Below are positions 15,860 to 24,156 of a stretch of 64,000 bases of DNA, piece after piece (within the stretch, counting starts at the first letter, position 1; every line of letters starts with the position of its first letter). Under the pieces are notes generated by a model. It had not been told where the DNA came from, did not search any database, and saw nothing but the letters and a program-made list of their open reading frames with translations. The stretch is from Arthrobacter alpinus (GTDB taxonomy: Bacteria > Actinomycetota > Actinomycetes > Actinomycetales > Micrococcaceae): NCBI RefSeq assembly GCF_001445575.1, contig NZ_CP013200.1, positions 682,001-746,000 on the forward strand, in the 5' to 3' direction. A program made the position numbers and the translations under genes.

Positions 15860-16879
15860 GTGAAAGCCGCATTGTGGGAAATTGAGACCTTTGACTATCA
15901 CACGGCAGGTGAGCCCTTCCGGATTGTGCCGGCGCTGCCCATCATGATCGAGGGCGGCACAGCACGTGAACGCCGCGAATTCGCTATGACGGGGGACGCG
16001 AACAAGATTCGCAAACTACTGGTGAACGAACCGCGGGGGCACGCCGATATGTACGGCGGGTTCGTGGTGCCACCCAATGACCCCGGAGCGCACTTCGGTG
16101 CGTTGTTCTGGCACCGTGAGGGCTTTTCCACGGTGTGTGGCCACGGAACCATGGCCTTGGGGACGTGGGCGGTGCGCAGCGGCTTGGTCCGTGCCCCGGA
16201 CGACGGCGAGACTGACGTTGTGATTGATATTCCTTCGGGTCGCGTTACGGCAAGAATCACCATGGCGGAGGGTAAGGTCCGTGAGGTGGCGTTCCACAAT
16301 GTTCCGTCCTATGTGGTGGCCAGAGACATCGAGGTCAAGACGGCCGACTTTGGACGCCTGCGCGTGGACCTGGCCTGGAGTGGGGCGCTGTACGCGTCAT
16401 TGCCGGCAGCAGCGGCAGGACTTGAGGTCACGCCGTCGAACTTGGCGAAGGTGATTGCGGCTGGGCATCAGGTAGCCGCGGGGCTCGCCGGGAACCCTGC
16501 CACGCAACACCCCCTCAAGGCTGGATTTGAGGGGGTATTTGGGACCATCTTCCACGAGCCGATGACCACCACCGGGCCAGGGTTGAGGCAGCGCAATGTG
16601 AGCGTTTTCGCCGACGGCCAGGTAGCCAGATCCCCCAGTGGCTCCGGAACGGCGGCTCGAGTGGCGCTGCTCAGTGACCAGGGAGATTTGGCGGAAGGGG
16701 AGATTTTGGAGAACTATTCGATTATTGATTCTCGTTTTGCTGCCCGAGTTGTGGACCGGGCGGGTGGCCCTGAGGGTGGGTTGGTGGTGGAGGTTAGTGG
16801 ACGCTCCTTCCCGGTCGGGCAGGGGAAATTTACGCTGGACGCCGACGACGAGCTAGGGGTGGGATTTGTATTGCGGTAG
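15860..16879 (+). CDS. Proline racemase family enzyme, probable hydroxyproline dehydratase-like
   Basis: A 339-residue protein of the proline racemase superfamily, starting with GTG after AAGGGAG. The first catalytic position is Cys93 (STVCGHGTMALG). The second, normally Cys in racemases and epimerases or Thr in trans-3-hydroxy-L-proline dehydratases, is Ser260 (ARSPSGSGTAAR). A second non-Cys residue usually removes racemase chemistry and favours dehydration of 3-hydroxyproline to pyrroline-2-carboxylate. The Cys/Ser pair is uncommon, so the true substrate is open. No other hydroxyproline genes are adjacent, and the next gene is a sensor kinase 33 bases later. Confidence 0.82.
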   Translation: MKAALWEIETFDYHTAGEPFRIVPALPIMIEGGTARERREFAMTGDANKIRKLLVNEPRGHADMYGGFVVPPNDPGAHFGALFWHREGFSTVCGHGTMALGTWAVRSGLVRAPDDGETDVVIDIPSGRVTARITMAEGKVREVAFHNVPSYVVARDIEVKTADFGRLRVDLAWSGALYASLPAAAAGLEVTPSNLAKVIAAGHQVAAGLAGNPATQHPLKAGFEGVFGTIFHEPMTTTGPGLRQRNVSVFADGQVARSPSGSGTAARVALLSDQGDLAEGEILENYSIIDSRFAARVVDRAGGPEGGLVVEVSGRSFPVGQGKFTLDADDELGVGFVLR

Positions 16880-16912
16880 CGGTAGCACCCGACCGTCTGG
16901 GACGATTGCCAA

Positions 16913-18169
16913 GTGACTGAATCCATCCGCCCCCATATCGCCAAGCTGCCGCGAATCCCCACAGCGTGGCGTACCTTCAAGCTTGCGGAATTGCTGCAGG
17001 TGGGCAGTTCGCCACTGTCGCCGTGGTTTGCCTTCGCCTTTGCCGTTTTCGTCACTGTCTCAGCCTTTGACGATGTGCGTCTGACTGTCCTCACTGGGCC
17101 AGGAACGCAGCTTCCGTGGCTATTGATTTCCTGCACCGTCGCCTATTGGGCCGTGTGGATGGCCCTGGCGTTCCGCCCTCAATGGGTTGCCGTGCTGTTC
17201 GCTCTTCAGCTGGCCACTATGCTTCCGCAAGCCTTGGTTGCCGGGCCTTTACTGGCGGCCTTCGGGGCTATTGCCGTGGCGGCGTACCGGGTTTCTCTGC
17301 GGTCCCTGGCCGTCATGGTGGGCGGTTTCTTGGTATGGCAGATTATCTGGGTGCTCTTCGTTGCGCACCTGGGCATCGTGCAATTGTGGGCCTACATCCC
17401 GGTCACGCTGCTATTCACAGCTCCGGGCTTGGCCATCAAATTGCTCCGTGACCGGGCCCTCCAAGTAGCACGCAATCAAAAAGCAGCCGATGAGACTGCC
17501 GCTAGAGCTGCCGTGGATCAGCGTGCAGAATTAGCTCGCGAACTTCATGACGTTGTGACGCATGGTTTGACCATGATTGCCGTGCAGGCAAACCTTGGCA
17601 AGATCTCCAAGGAGGAGCTAGCCAAGGAACATGCCCTCACCGAGATTGGTTCAATGGCCAGAAACTCTTTGGATGATCTACGCCGGCTGATCGTGGCCAT
17701 GCGCACGGACGAGCGGTCGTCTGAAGACGCGCCGGCGCAGGACGCCGGATTAAGGCCAAGCGTGGCTTGCATTGATTTGGAACTGAGCTTTGCCGATATC
17801 CAAAAGCAGCTAACCGGCTTGGGCTGCCCCACACGCATCACGACCTCAGGAGATCTGGACCAGACGCCCAACGGCATCCGTCCCACGGTCCTGCGGATTC
17901 TGCAGGAGAGCGCCACCAATATTGTGAAGCATTCCGGAAAAGGCGCACGCTGCGAAATTTCCATGAATGTGGCTCATGACCACCTTGAGTTAGTCATCCG
18001 GAATCGAATGACACCAGGTAACCCACGGCTGCCAGTCTCCGGCACGGGACTGGCAGGACTGCGGGAAAGGGCCTCTCGCCTGGGCGGAACCCTTGAATCA
18101 GGGACCGACGGCGGCTGGTGGCGTGTCCACGCCATCTTGCCGTTCAAGGATCGCCAGACACTTCACTAG
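16913..18169 (+). CDS. NarL-type sensor histidine kinase (HisKA_3)
   Basis: 418 residues, GTG start. The N-terminal part has about five to six hydrophobic segments (residues 37-175) with no large extracellular domain. A short coiled region follows, then the HisKA_3 box ELARELHDVVTHG with phospho-acceptor His212. The C-terminal HATPase shows ILQESATNIVKHSG (N box) and GTGLAGLRERASRLGG (G box). This layout is like DesK/LiaS kinases that sense membrane state or peptides. Its regulator is at 18598, separated by a 33-codon peptide gene. The signal is unknown. Confidence 0.92.
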   Translation: MTESIRPHIAKLPRIPTAWRTFKLAELLQVGSSPLSPWFAFAFAVFVTVSAFDDVRLTVLTGPGTQLPWLLISCTVAYWAVWMALAFRPQWVAVLFALQLATMLPQALVAGPLLAAFGAIAVAAYRVSLRSLAVMVGGFLVWQIIWVLFVAHLGIVQLWAYIPVTLLFTAPGLAIKLLRDRALQVARNQKAADETAARAAVDQRAELARELHDVVTHGLTMIAVQANLGKISKEELAKEHALTEIGSMARNSLDDLRRLIVAMRTDERSSEDAPAQDAGLRPSVACIDLELSFADIQKQLTGLGCPTRITTSGDLDQTPNGIRPTVLRILQESATNIVKHSGKGARCEISMNVAHDHLELVIRNRMTPGNPRLPVSGTGLAGLRERASRLGGTLESGTDGGWWRVHAILPFKDRQTLH

Positions 18170-18443
18170 CACCCAAGTTTCACTAGAACAGTAGAGACAG
18201 TCGGAGTGCCGGGGATAACCCTCAGAGATGGAACCCCACCCACATGAACGCAAGATTTGGCCATGTGGCCAATTCTTGCTGTTTTGGTGCCAAAACCATG
18301 GTCCAAGAGGACAGTCCCGACGGTTTCACATTGAATGACAAGAGATGCCTGCGTAGCGTGAATTGTGTCGGGGGACATCGGACCTCGCACCATGTGAGGA
18401 CCGGAGTTGCAAACGTCCAGTCCTACCGATCTTGGAGATCATC

Positions 18444-18545
18444 ATGAATGCAAACTATGCGGTAGCCCGCAACGCGGCAGTAAACGGCAAGACCAAGCCC
18501 TCAGGCATCTGGCCCTCAGGTTCCTTCCCTGACGTCTCCCGCTGA
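18444..18545 (+). CDS. 33-residue peptide between kinase and regulator
   Basis: This short frame is preceded by a good ribosome site (TTGGAG, 6 nt from the ATG). It begins MNANYAVARNAAVNGKTK and ends PSGIWPSGSFPDVSR, with two PSG repeats. It has no signal peptide or cysteine. Its position, in the gap between a DesK/LiaS-like kinase and its NarL-type regulator and on the same strand, suggests a signalling peptide or leader peptide. Nothing else in 18170-18597 looks coding. Existence as a gene is inferred only from the ribosome site and position, and I do not recognise a family. Confidence 0.45.
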   Translation: MNANYAVARNAAVNGKTKPSGIWPSGSFPDVSR

Positions 18546-18597
18546 CCTGGGGAATGGCACAATTCTCCCCATTGCCACAGCTACGTAGACTGTCATC

Positions 18598-19266
18598 ATG
18601 AGTGTGATGACTGAAGCTGGCGGGACTATTGAGATAGTCATTGTTGACGATGAGAAATTCGTGCGCGGAGCGCTACGGACTTATCTGTCCCAAACCAAGG
18701 ATCTCGCAGTTGTCGGCGAGGGTGAGAACGGCGAAGATGCCATCCGCCTCGCCCAGGAGTGCAGACCTGACGTATTGCTTATTGACCTCCAGATGCCTGT
18801 CATGGATGGAGTGACCGCTATTCGCCATATCGTGGCGCAGAATCCGGAGATTGGCATATTGGTGGTCACCGGCCACATCTCTGACGTTCACCTGAGGGCC
18901 GCACTCTTGGCAGGTGCCGGGGGATACGTGGTCAAGGATGCCGAGCCTGAACGAATCGTAGCCGCCGTCAGAGACGTATACGCGGGCGATTGCCCCATCG
19001 ATCCGGCCGTTGCGCATCTGCTGATCGAGGATCTTCGCGGCAGCCGGCCAGCTACACGGGCGGAGACGTCAATTGAACTGACAGGCCGCGAAGAAGAAGT
19101 CCTGAAATTGTTGTGCGACGGGCGCAGCAACAGCGAGATCGCTGCCGAACTCTACCTTTCCGAATCCACCGTGAAGTACCACCTGGTGCGGTTGGGGAGG
19201 AAGTTCTCCACCCGGGATCGCCTCCAGTTGGTCGTCACGGCGCTGCGCTCAGGACTGGTCGCTTAG
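18598..19266 (+). CDS. NarL/DesR-type response regulator
   Basis: 222 residues. The receiver domain shows the acidic pair IVDDEK (Asp17/18) and phospho-acceptor Asp63 in LLIDLQMPVMDG. The LuxR-type helix-turn-helix at the C-terminus reads LTGREEEVLKLLCDGRSNSEIA, then LSESTVKYHLVRLGRKF. It is the cognate partner of the kinase ending at 18169. Two short peptide genes lie on either side and are natural candidates for its targets. Confidence 0.93.
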   Translation: MSVMTEAGGTIEIVIVDDEKFVRGALRTYLSQTKDLAVVGEGENGEDAIRLAQECRPDVLLIDLQMPVMDGVTAIRHIVAQNPEIGILVVTGHISDVHLRAALLAGAGGYVVKDAEPERIVAAVRDVYAGDCPIDPAVAHLLIEDLRGSRPATRAETSIELTGREEEVLKLLCDGRSNSEIAAELYLSESTVKYHLVRLGRKFSTRDRLQLVVTALRSGLVA

Positions 19267-19455
19267 TCAGCTCCGCGTCCCTTTTGCTTTCCTCCCTTAG
19301 GCGTAAATGCGGTGTTATCGGGAACATGTACTGAAAGACTATCCAAAAGGACAGGGGCAAATGGTCCTTTCGGAGTATCGGCGGCGGGCCCTTGGACCTA
19401 AGCTGAGATCACCGTGGCCATACGCGGACAAATCCCGCTATTGAAAGGCATATCC

Positions 19456-19689
19456 ATGAAAAAACCATTTGCTTCCGCAGGTATTGCAGCAGTCATTGCC
19501 GCCGGACTCATCTTGGCTCCGGGGCTTTCGCCGGCTCAGGCCAGCACCTCTGAAGCCCCCGAGGCCAGCATTTCGGCAGCCCCCGTGGCCGCACCCACAG
19601 CAATGGGCAGAGCTATATCGGGCAGCGTGGCCACCACATACGGAATTATGTTTATCCCCTGCAACATCTTTGGCCTGCGCCTCTGCTAA
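19456..19689 (+). CDS. 77-residue secreted peptide precursor
   Basis: A classic signal peptide (MKKPFASAGIAAVIAAGLIL, then a PAQAS cleavage site near residue 29) is followed by an Ala/Pro/Glu-rich spacer and a hydrophobic end GIMFIPCNIFGLRLC with two cysteines, one of them the last residue. GAAAGG precedes the ATG. It follows the response regulator by 189 bases. A secreted pheromone, bacteriocin-like peptide or envelope-stress reporter would fit. I recognise no family. Confidence 0.6.
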   Translation: MKKPFASAGIAAVIAAGLILAPGLSPAQASTSEAPEASISAAPVAAPTAMGRAISGSVATTYGIMFIPCNIFGLRLC

Positions 19690-19778
19690 GAAGCTAGTCC
19701 CACCAAGAACTATTGCTAGAAGTTACCGAACCTAGGAGTCAAGCGCGCAGGCGATTGTCCATAGGGGGAGGAGCGGGA

Positions 19779-20882
19779 CTAAAAACCCTGCGCTTTGCGA
19801 TAGCGCTGCATCTGCTGATGACGGCGGATCAGGCTATCGCGGCGCGGGGTTTGTTCTGTCCCGGGCTCTTCTGCCGTGAGATCAATATGGCTTTCACCAA
19901 ATTGCCACAGCAACAGATCATCCAGCAGCCTGTCAGGGCCGGGGGAATACCTGTGTTCCAAGGCCTTGCGGACGTTTGAGATGATCTCCGGCTGCAATAG
20001 CGCGGCCAGATCTACTGTCTGGCCGAGTCCATGTGCCGCCACCAACTCTGCAGCCCACCCCCAGTCGTCGTCAGCCTTGCGGTCCACGTGCGGCAGCAGT
20101 GTCTGCCACACGGCTTTGATCCGGTTGGGGGTTAGGGAAACGTTCCCCTCGCCGTCGGTGTCCCAATAGCTGGTGACGGTCTCATATCTGTCGTGTAGCT
20201 CGGAAAATGCTGACTCCACCGTCTCGAGCATGGCAGCTGTGGCGGTGAACTGTCGGTCAAAGTAGGGGCTCCAAGCGCGCGGGTCCTGAGACTTGAAGCG
20301 GATGTCATGCTCAATCTCGCTCCAGGCGTGGGCGAAAATGGTGCGGATCTGGCACTCAAAGAAGTAGCTGCCGTTCGGCTTGGTGTCCGGATCCAGCAAC
20401 GCCTGGTAGTTGCGGACCGCCTCGTTCTGGATGGTGCGCAGGATCAAGTGCCGGCTGGAATACCCGTAGGTGCCTGACTCAATGGAGCCAATGTCCTTTT
20501 CGGTGTCGCCACGGCAGTCAAAGATGCTGCGCTGGCGCTTGATCAGGTTTGCCGCCTGCGCGTTCTCGCCCGGCAGGGTGGTAATGACACGCACGCCAAC
20601 CATGTCGGTGAGGTTCTTCAACGGCTCGGGGAACTGCAAAGCCGGGGTGGCGTCAGGTTCCGGCACCATCCGCGAGGCTTTCTCGCGGAATGACTCCACG
20701 CTCTTGGTGCGGCTCGTGACAAAGAGTGGCTTGTCATCCGCTTCCGAGAGGACATCGCGAATGAGCGATTCCATTTCAGCGGTCATCTTTATCAGTTCGG
20801 GCCGAGTCCGTTCGAAGTCAGCCACAGAGGCGCTGACGGCCGGGCGCAGGGATTCATCAAGTCGTTCCCAATTACTGCTCAT
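19779..20882 (-). CDS. Stand-alone RelA/SpoT-domain protein (putative small alarmone synthetase)
   Basis: 367 residues with one RelA_SpoT nucleotidyltransferase domain: SRTKSVESFREKASR (ATP/ribose-binding basic region), NLTDMVGVRVIT (the D-x-GVR motif), GYSSRHLILR, and FECQIRTIFAHAWSEIEHDIRFK. There is no HD hydrolase, TGS or ACT domain, so it is not the housekeeping Rel. The C-terminal third is helical and unassigned. Relatives make (p)ppGpp or related alarmones, and some act as toxins (ToxSAS, CapRel) that need an antitoxin; none is evident next door. It converges on the secreted peptide gene with 89 bases between. Confidence 0.8.
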   Translation of the reverse strand: MSSNWERLDESLRPAVSASVADFERTRPELIKMTAEMESLIRDVLSEADDKPLFVTSRTKSVESFREKASRMVPEPDATPALQFPEPLKNLTDMVGVRVITTLPGENAQAANLIKRQRSIFDCRGDTEKDIGSIESGTYGYSSRHLILRTIQNEAVRNYQALLDPDTKPNGSYFFECQIRTIFAHAWSEIEHDIRFKSQDPRAWSPYFDRQFTATAAMLETVESAFSELHDRYETVTSYWDTDGEGNVSLTPNRIKAVWQTLLPHVDRKADDDWGWAAELVAAHGLGQTVDLAALLQPEIISNVRKALEHRYSPGPDRLLDDLLLWQFGESHIDLTAEEPGTEQTPRRDSLIRRHQQMQRYRKAQGF

Positions 20883-20994
20883 GAAAAGAGCTTAAGCGTC
20901 AGGGTAGGGCGCAGGCGAAACGCAATGCCGCGTGTGACGGAAATTCACAAGATTCATCCCAAAGGCCAGAAGTTTGGAACCGCTTGAGCTGTCT

Positions 20995-22026
20995 TTATAA
21001 CGTGTCCCGCAGAGCGGGCGGTTTTCCCGTGCTGGCACGGACCAGCAATTCGGGGGCCAGCGAGAATGGCGGTGCGGGTTCTTTTGAGTCCTGCAGCGTA
21101 TGCAGCAGTCGATGTACGGCCAGCTTGCCGGTCATCTTGAAGGGCTGCGCCACAGTGGTAAGCGACGGTGAGCTGAACTCCGCTAGGGCAATGTTGTCCA
21201 CGCTGACAATGGAAATGTCTTCCGGGATGCGTTTTCCGCTCTCATGAAGGGCCCTGATGACACCGAAGGCCATCTCGTCGCTGGAGACGAACAGTGCCGT
21301 CAATTCGGGGATGCGGGCTGCTAGGAGGCCGTTCTTGTACCCGGACTGCGGGGTCCAGTCGCCTTGTAGCTCGGGAGGTACAGACCGCCCGGCCCGCTCT
21401 AGCGTGCGTCGCCATCCTTCGCTGCGATCGATAGCCTCAATCCAGTCATGTGGGCCGGATAAATGCCACACAGTCTCATGACCTAGGTCCAACAGGTGCG
21501 TTGTGGCGAGTTCGGCTACCAGAGCCTGATCAATGACCAGCAGTTCGCTGGATTCTGCGCGTGAACCGTCCAAGGTGACGATGGGCGTGGTGTTGCCGAT
21601 CCTGGCCACCACTGGACTGGAGTTGATCATGGGCACAGCCAAGATAATGCCGTCTGCTCCGCGGTCTACCAAGCCCTGCACGGCAGCATCAATGGTGGCA
21701 TCGTCCATGGACGAGATGGAGGAGGTAATGACTGAATGATCCAGTGCCGCGGATTCAGATTCAATACTGTTTACCACTATGGAACGGGCATAAGAATCGG
21801 TATTGAACATGACCAGACCAATAATTTGGGTACGTCCGGTGGAGAGGCTGCGCGCCGCATAATTGCGGTGGTAGCCGAGCTGTTCAATGGCAGATTTTAC
21901 GGTTTCTCGGGTGGTGGGCTTGACGCTGGGGTGTCCATTGAGCACACGCGAGACGGTCTGAGGTGAGACTCCTGCCAGCTGCGCCACGTCGCGGATTCCG
22001 GGAGGCCTTGACTCGGGAATGCTCAT
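20995..22026 (-). CDS. LacI-family transcriptional regulator
   Basis: 343 residues. The N-terminal DNA-binding segment GIRDVAQLAGVSPQTVSRVLNGHPSVK and the hinge helix NYAARSLSTGRTQ are canonical LacI/GalR. The periplasmic-binding-like domain follows, with VDNIALAEFSSPSLTTVAQPF near the end. It is divergent from a PfkB-family sugar kinase 154 bases away, so it likely represses sugar use through a site in that gap. An AACGTT core at about 22099-22104 is a possible but weak operator. The effector sugar is unknown. Confidence 0.9.
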   Translation of the reverse strand: MSIPESRPPGIRDVAQLAGVSPQTVSRVLNGHPSVKPTTRETVKSAIEQLGYHRNYAARSLSTGRTQIIGLVMFNTDSYARSIVVNSIESESAALDHSVITSSISSMDDATIDAAVQGLVDRGADGIILAVPMINSSPVVARIGNTTPIVTLDGSRAESSELLVIDQALVAELATTHLLDLGHETVWHLSGPHDWIEAIDRSEGWRRTLERAGRSVPPELQGDWTPQSGYKNGLLAARIPELTALFVSSDEMAFGVIRALHESGKRIPEDISIVSVDNIALAEFSSPSLTTVAQPFKMTGKLAVHRLLHTLQDSKEPAPPFSLAPELLVRASTGKPPALRDTL

Positions 22027-22180
22027 TGAAATCTGCCCATCCGAGTCAGTCGATACGAAAAGTTGAATAACGCTTCAGAGCATATCCCGAACCGTAGCAA
22101 CGTTTTCCTTGCGCCGCGCGACACTCACCCAAGGCCTTAATGGAGAGCGGCGAAGCGCCGGAGCATCGTAGGGTTGTGTC

Positions 22181-23161
22181 ATGTTGACTGTTATTGGCGA
22201 AGCCTTGATAGATGAAGTTGTCCAAGCTGGCAGAGCGGCCGTACCTCATGTGGGTGGAAGCCCCATGAACGTTGCCGTGGGCCTGGCTAGGCTCGGTCAC
22301 CCCGTACAGTTCCTGGGACGCATGGGCCAGGACGCCTATGGCGACATGGTGGCCGGGCATCTCAAAGCCAACGATGTCCTGGTGCCCTTGGCCCCGGACG
22401 CGCTGCCCACCTCCGTTGCCCGTGCAGTACTGGACTCCGACGGCGCCGCCAGCTACGAATTTGCTTTGGACTGGACCCTGCCCGCGCTGGCCGCTGGACA
22501 GGGCATGACCGCTGCCGGGATAACAAGCGGCGACGCCGCCGAAAGTGCCAGTCAGTTCATGCTCAACGGGACAACCTTGCTCCACACTGGATCGATTGCC
22601 ACGATGCTGGCTCCCGGCGAGGCGCATGTGTTCGATGCCGTGGTGACGGCACATCCGCACGCCACCATCTCCTATGACCCCAACTGCCGGCCCAGCATCA
22701 TTGGCGATGTAGCCCACGCCCGTGAGCAGGCGGAGAAGTTCGTCCGGTTGGCTGACGTCATCAAGGCTTCCGATGAGGACCTGGAGTGGCTCTATCCGGG
22801 CACTGATCCCAAGGAATCGGCCCGCAGGTGGCTGGCCTTGGGCGGCACGGAAGGCCCCGCCGTCGTGGTTGTGACACAGGGGGCCGGAGGTCCGTGGGCG
22901 GTGTGTGCAGCCGGTGAAGCGGAATGTCAGGTTCCCTCAGTAGACGTCGTGGACACTGTGGGGGCTGGGGATTCTTTCATGGCGGCGCTGCTGTCCAGCC
23001 TCGTGGACCGGGAATTGGATGGCGCCCACCGCCGCGCGGAGCTGCGGAGCATCAACGTCCAAGCCCTGACGGAGGTCATCGAGTATGCCGCCCGAGCTGC
23101 CGCAATCACCGTCTCCCGCGCCGGGGCCAACCCGCCGAACCGTGCAGAACTGGCGAAATAA
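22181..23161 (+). CDS. PfkB-family sugar kinase, probable fructokinase
   Basis: 326 residues. The N-terminal VIGEALIDEVV and the glycine-rich HVGGSPMNVAVGLARLG bind the sugar. The C-terminal PfkB signature VDTVGAGDSFMAALL holds the catalytic aspartate. Such kinases phosphorylate fructose, ribose or KDG; the overall look is fructokinase-like. It is divergent from the LacI gene, which probably controls it. A short GC-rich hairpin (GGCG/CGCC, about 22148-22160) lies between the likely promoter and the start. Confidence 0.87.
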   Translation: MLTVIGEALIDEVVQAGRAAVPHVGGSPMNVAVGLARLGHPVQFLGRMGQDAYGDMVAGHLKANDVLVPLAPDALPTSVARAVLDSDGAASYEFALDWTLPALAAGQGMTAAGITSGDAAESASQFMLNGTTLLHTGSIATMLAPGEAHVFDAVVTAHPHATISYDPNCRPSIIGDVAHAREQAEKFVRLADVIKASDEDLEWLYPGTDPKESARRWLALGGTEGPAVVVVTQGAGGPWAVCAAGEAECQVPSVDVVDTVGAGDSFMAALLSSLVDRELDGAHRRAELRSINVQALTEVIEYAARAAAITVSRAGANPPNRAELAK

Positions 23162-23260
23162 CTGGGCAACATTGATGACTGTTGGTGTCAGCGCGGTCAT
23201 GGGTAGCTGCGGAGGCAGCGCGGAAGGCCAGCTTTGGGGCAAGGTGGTTTAACCTTGGGT

Positions 23261-24067
23261 ATGCGTTTAATTGCCAGCGACATTGACGGAACCATTCTGG
23301 GCCACGACGGAAAGATCAGCGACCGCACGGTAGAAGCGTTCGCCGCGGCGGCCGAGGCGGGCGTTGAGATTGTGTTCGTCACGGGACGCCCGCCGCGGTG
23401 GCTTGAACCCATCCGGGAGCAGATTGGCCACTCTGGCATGGTGATCTGCTCCAATGGGGCCGTCAGCTACGATCTCGCCGCCGAGAAGGTCACCGAATCG
23501 CACGTCCTGGACTGGGAAACAGTGATGGCAGTGCGCGGCATCATCACAGCGCTGACTCCCGAGCCATACTTTGCGCTGGAATCCCTTCTGGGCTTTCACG
23601 TGGAGGAGGGATTTCTCAGCGCCCGCACCGCTGCCAGCGGGACGTATTATCCGAGTCCTTTGGCGCCGGAGATGGCCAAAGGTGGGATCGTGAAGATGCT
23701 CTCTGTGGTCCATAGCGGCACGGCGGATGAATTCCTGAACCTGGTCTCGCCGTCGCTGAGCTCCCTGATCGCGGTCACCCATTCCGCGCCCGATCTGGCG
23801 ATGTTGGAGATGGGTCCGCTCGGTGTCAACAAGGCCGTGACACTGGCCAAGTACGCCGCCTCTAAGGGGATCGATGCGGCGGATGTGGTGGCCTTCGGTG
23901 ATATGCCCAATGACATTGAAATGCTGGCTTGGGCCGGTGCCGGCTACGCCATGGCCAGCGGTCACCCGGATGCGCTCGCAGCCGCGGCACTGCGGGCGCC
24001 ACGATTCGAGTCCGACGGCGTAGCCCAAGTCATTGAGTCCCGGCTGGCCGCGCTGCGCCTGAGTTAA
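23261..24067 (+). CDS. HAD-superfamily (Cof-type) sugar phosphatase
   Basis: About 268 residues. HAD motif I is ASDIDGTILGHDG near the N-terminus, motif II is VTGRPPRW, and motif IV is VVAFGDMPNDIEML. The cap domain between them makes it a Cof/YbiV-type phosphatase acting on small sugar phosphates. I chose ATG 23261 (MRLIASDIDG); TTG 23255 is possible and sits at better spacing from AAGGTGG. It follows the sugar kinase on the same strand by 99 bases and may be co-transcribed. Its stop codon lies inside the first of five 16-bp repeats. Confidence 0.87.
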   Translation: MRLIASDIDGTILGHDGKISDRTVEAFAAAAEAGVEIVFVTGRPPRWLEPIREQIGHSGMVICSNGAVSYDLAAEKVTESHVLDWETVMAVRGIITALTPEPYFALESLLGFHVEEGFLSARTAASGTYYPSPLAPEMAKGGIVKMLSVVHSGTADEFLNLVSPSLSSLIAVTHSAPDLAMLEMGPLGVNKAVTLAKYAASKGIDAADVVAFGDMPNDIEMLAWAGAGYAMASGHPDALAAAALRAPRFESDGVAQVIESRLAALRLS

Positions 24068-24140
24068 GTAACGCCTGCGCTGGGCAGTGCCTGAATCAAG
24101 CAGTGCCTGAGTTAAGTAACGCCTGAATCAAGTAACCACT
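24061..24140 (+). repeat. Five tandem 16-bp units
   Basis: Units start at 24061, 24077, 24093, 24109 and 24125, each like GAGTTAAGTAACGCCT. Units 1 and 4 are identical; the others differ at three to eight positions. The first unit contains the TAA stop of the HAD gene and the last ends 17 bases before the next ATG. Confidence 0.8.
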
Positions 24141-24156
24141 AAGGATCCTAGAGAGC

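Noticed and set aside
18244..18443. Upstream or overlapping small frames in the kinase-regulator gap
   Set aside because: They lack ribosome sites. Only the frame starting at 18444 has a good one.
22090..22110. A LacI operator around the AACGTT core between the LacI and sugar kinase genes
   Set aside because: The two halves match poorly beyond the six-base core, so I did not list it as a separate site.
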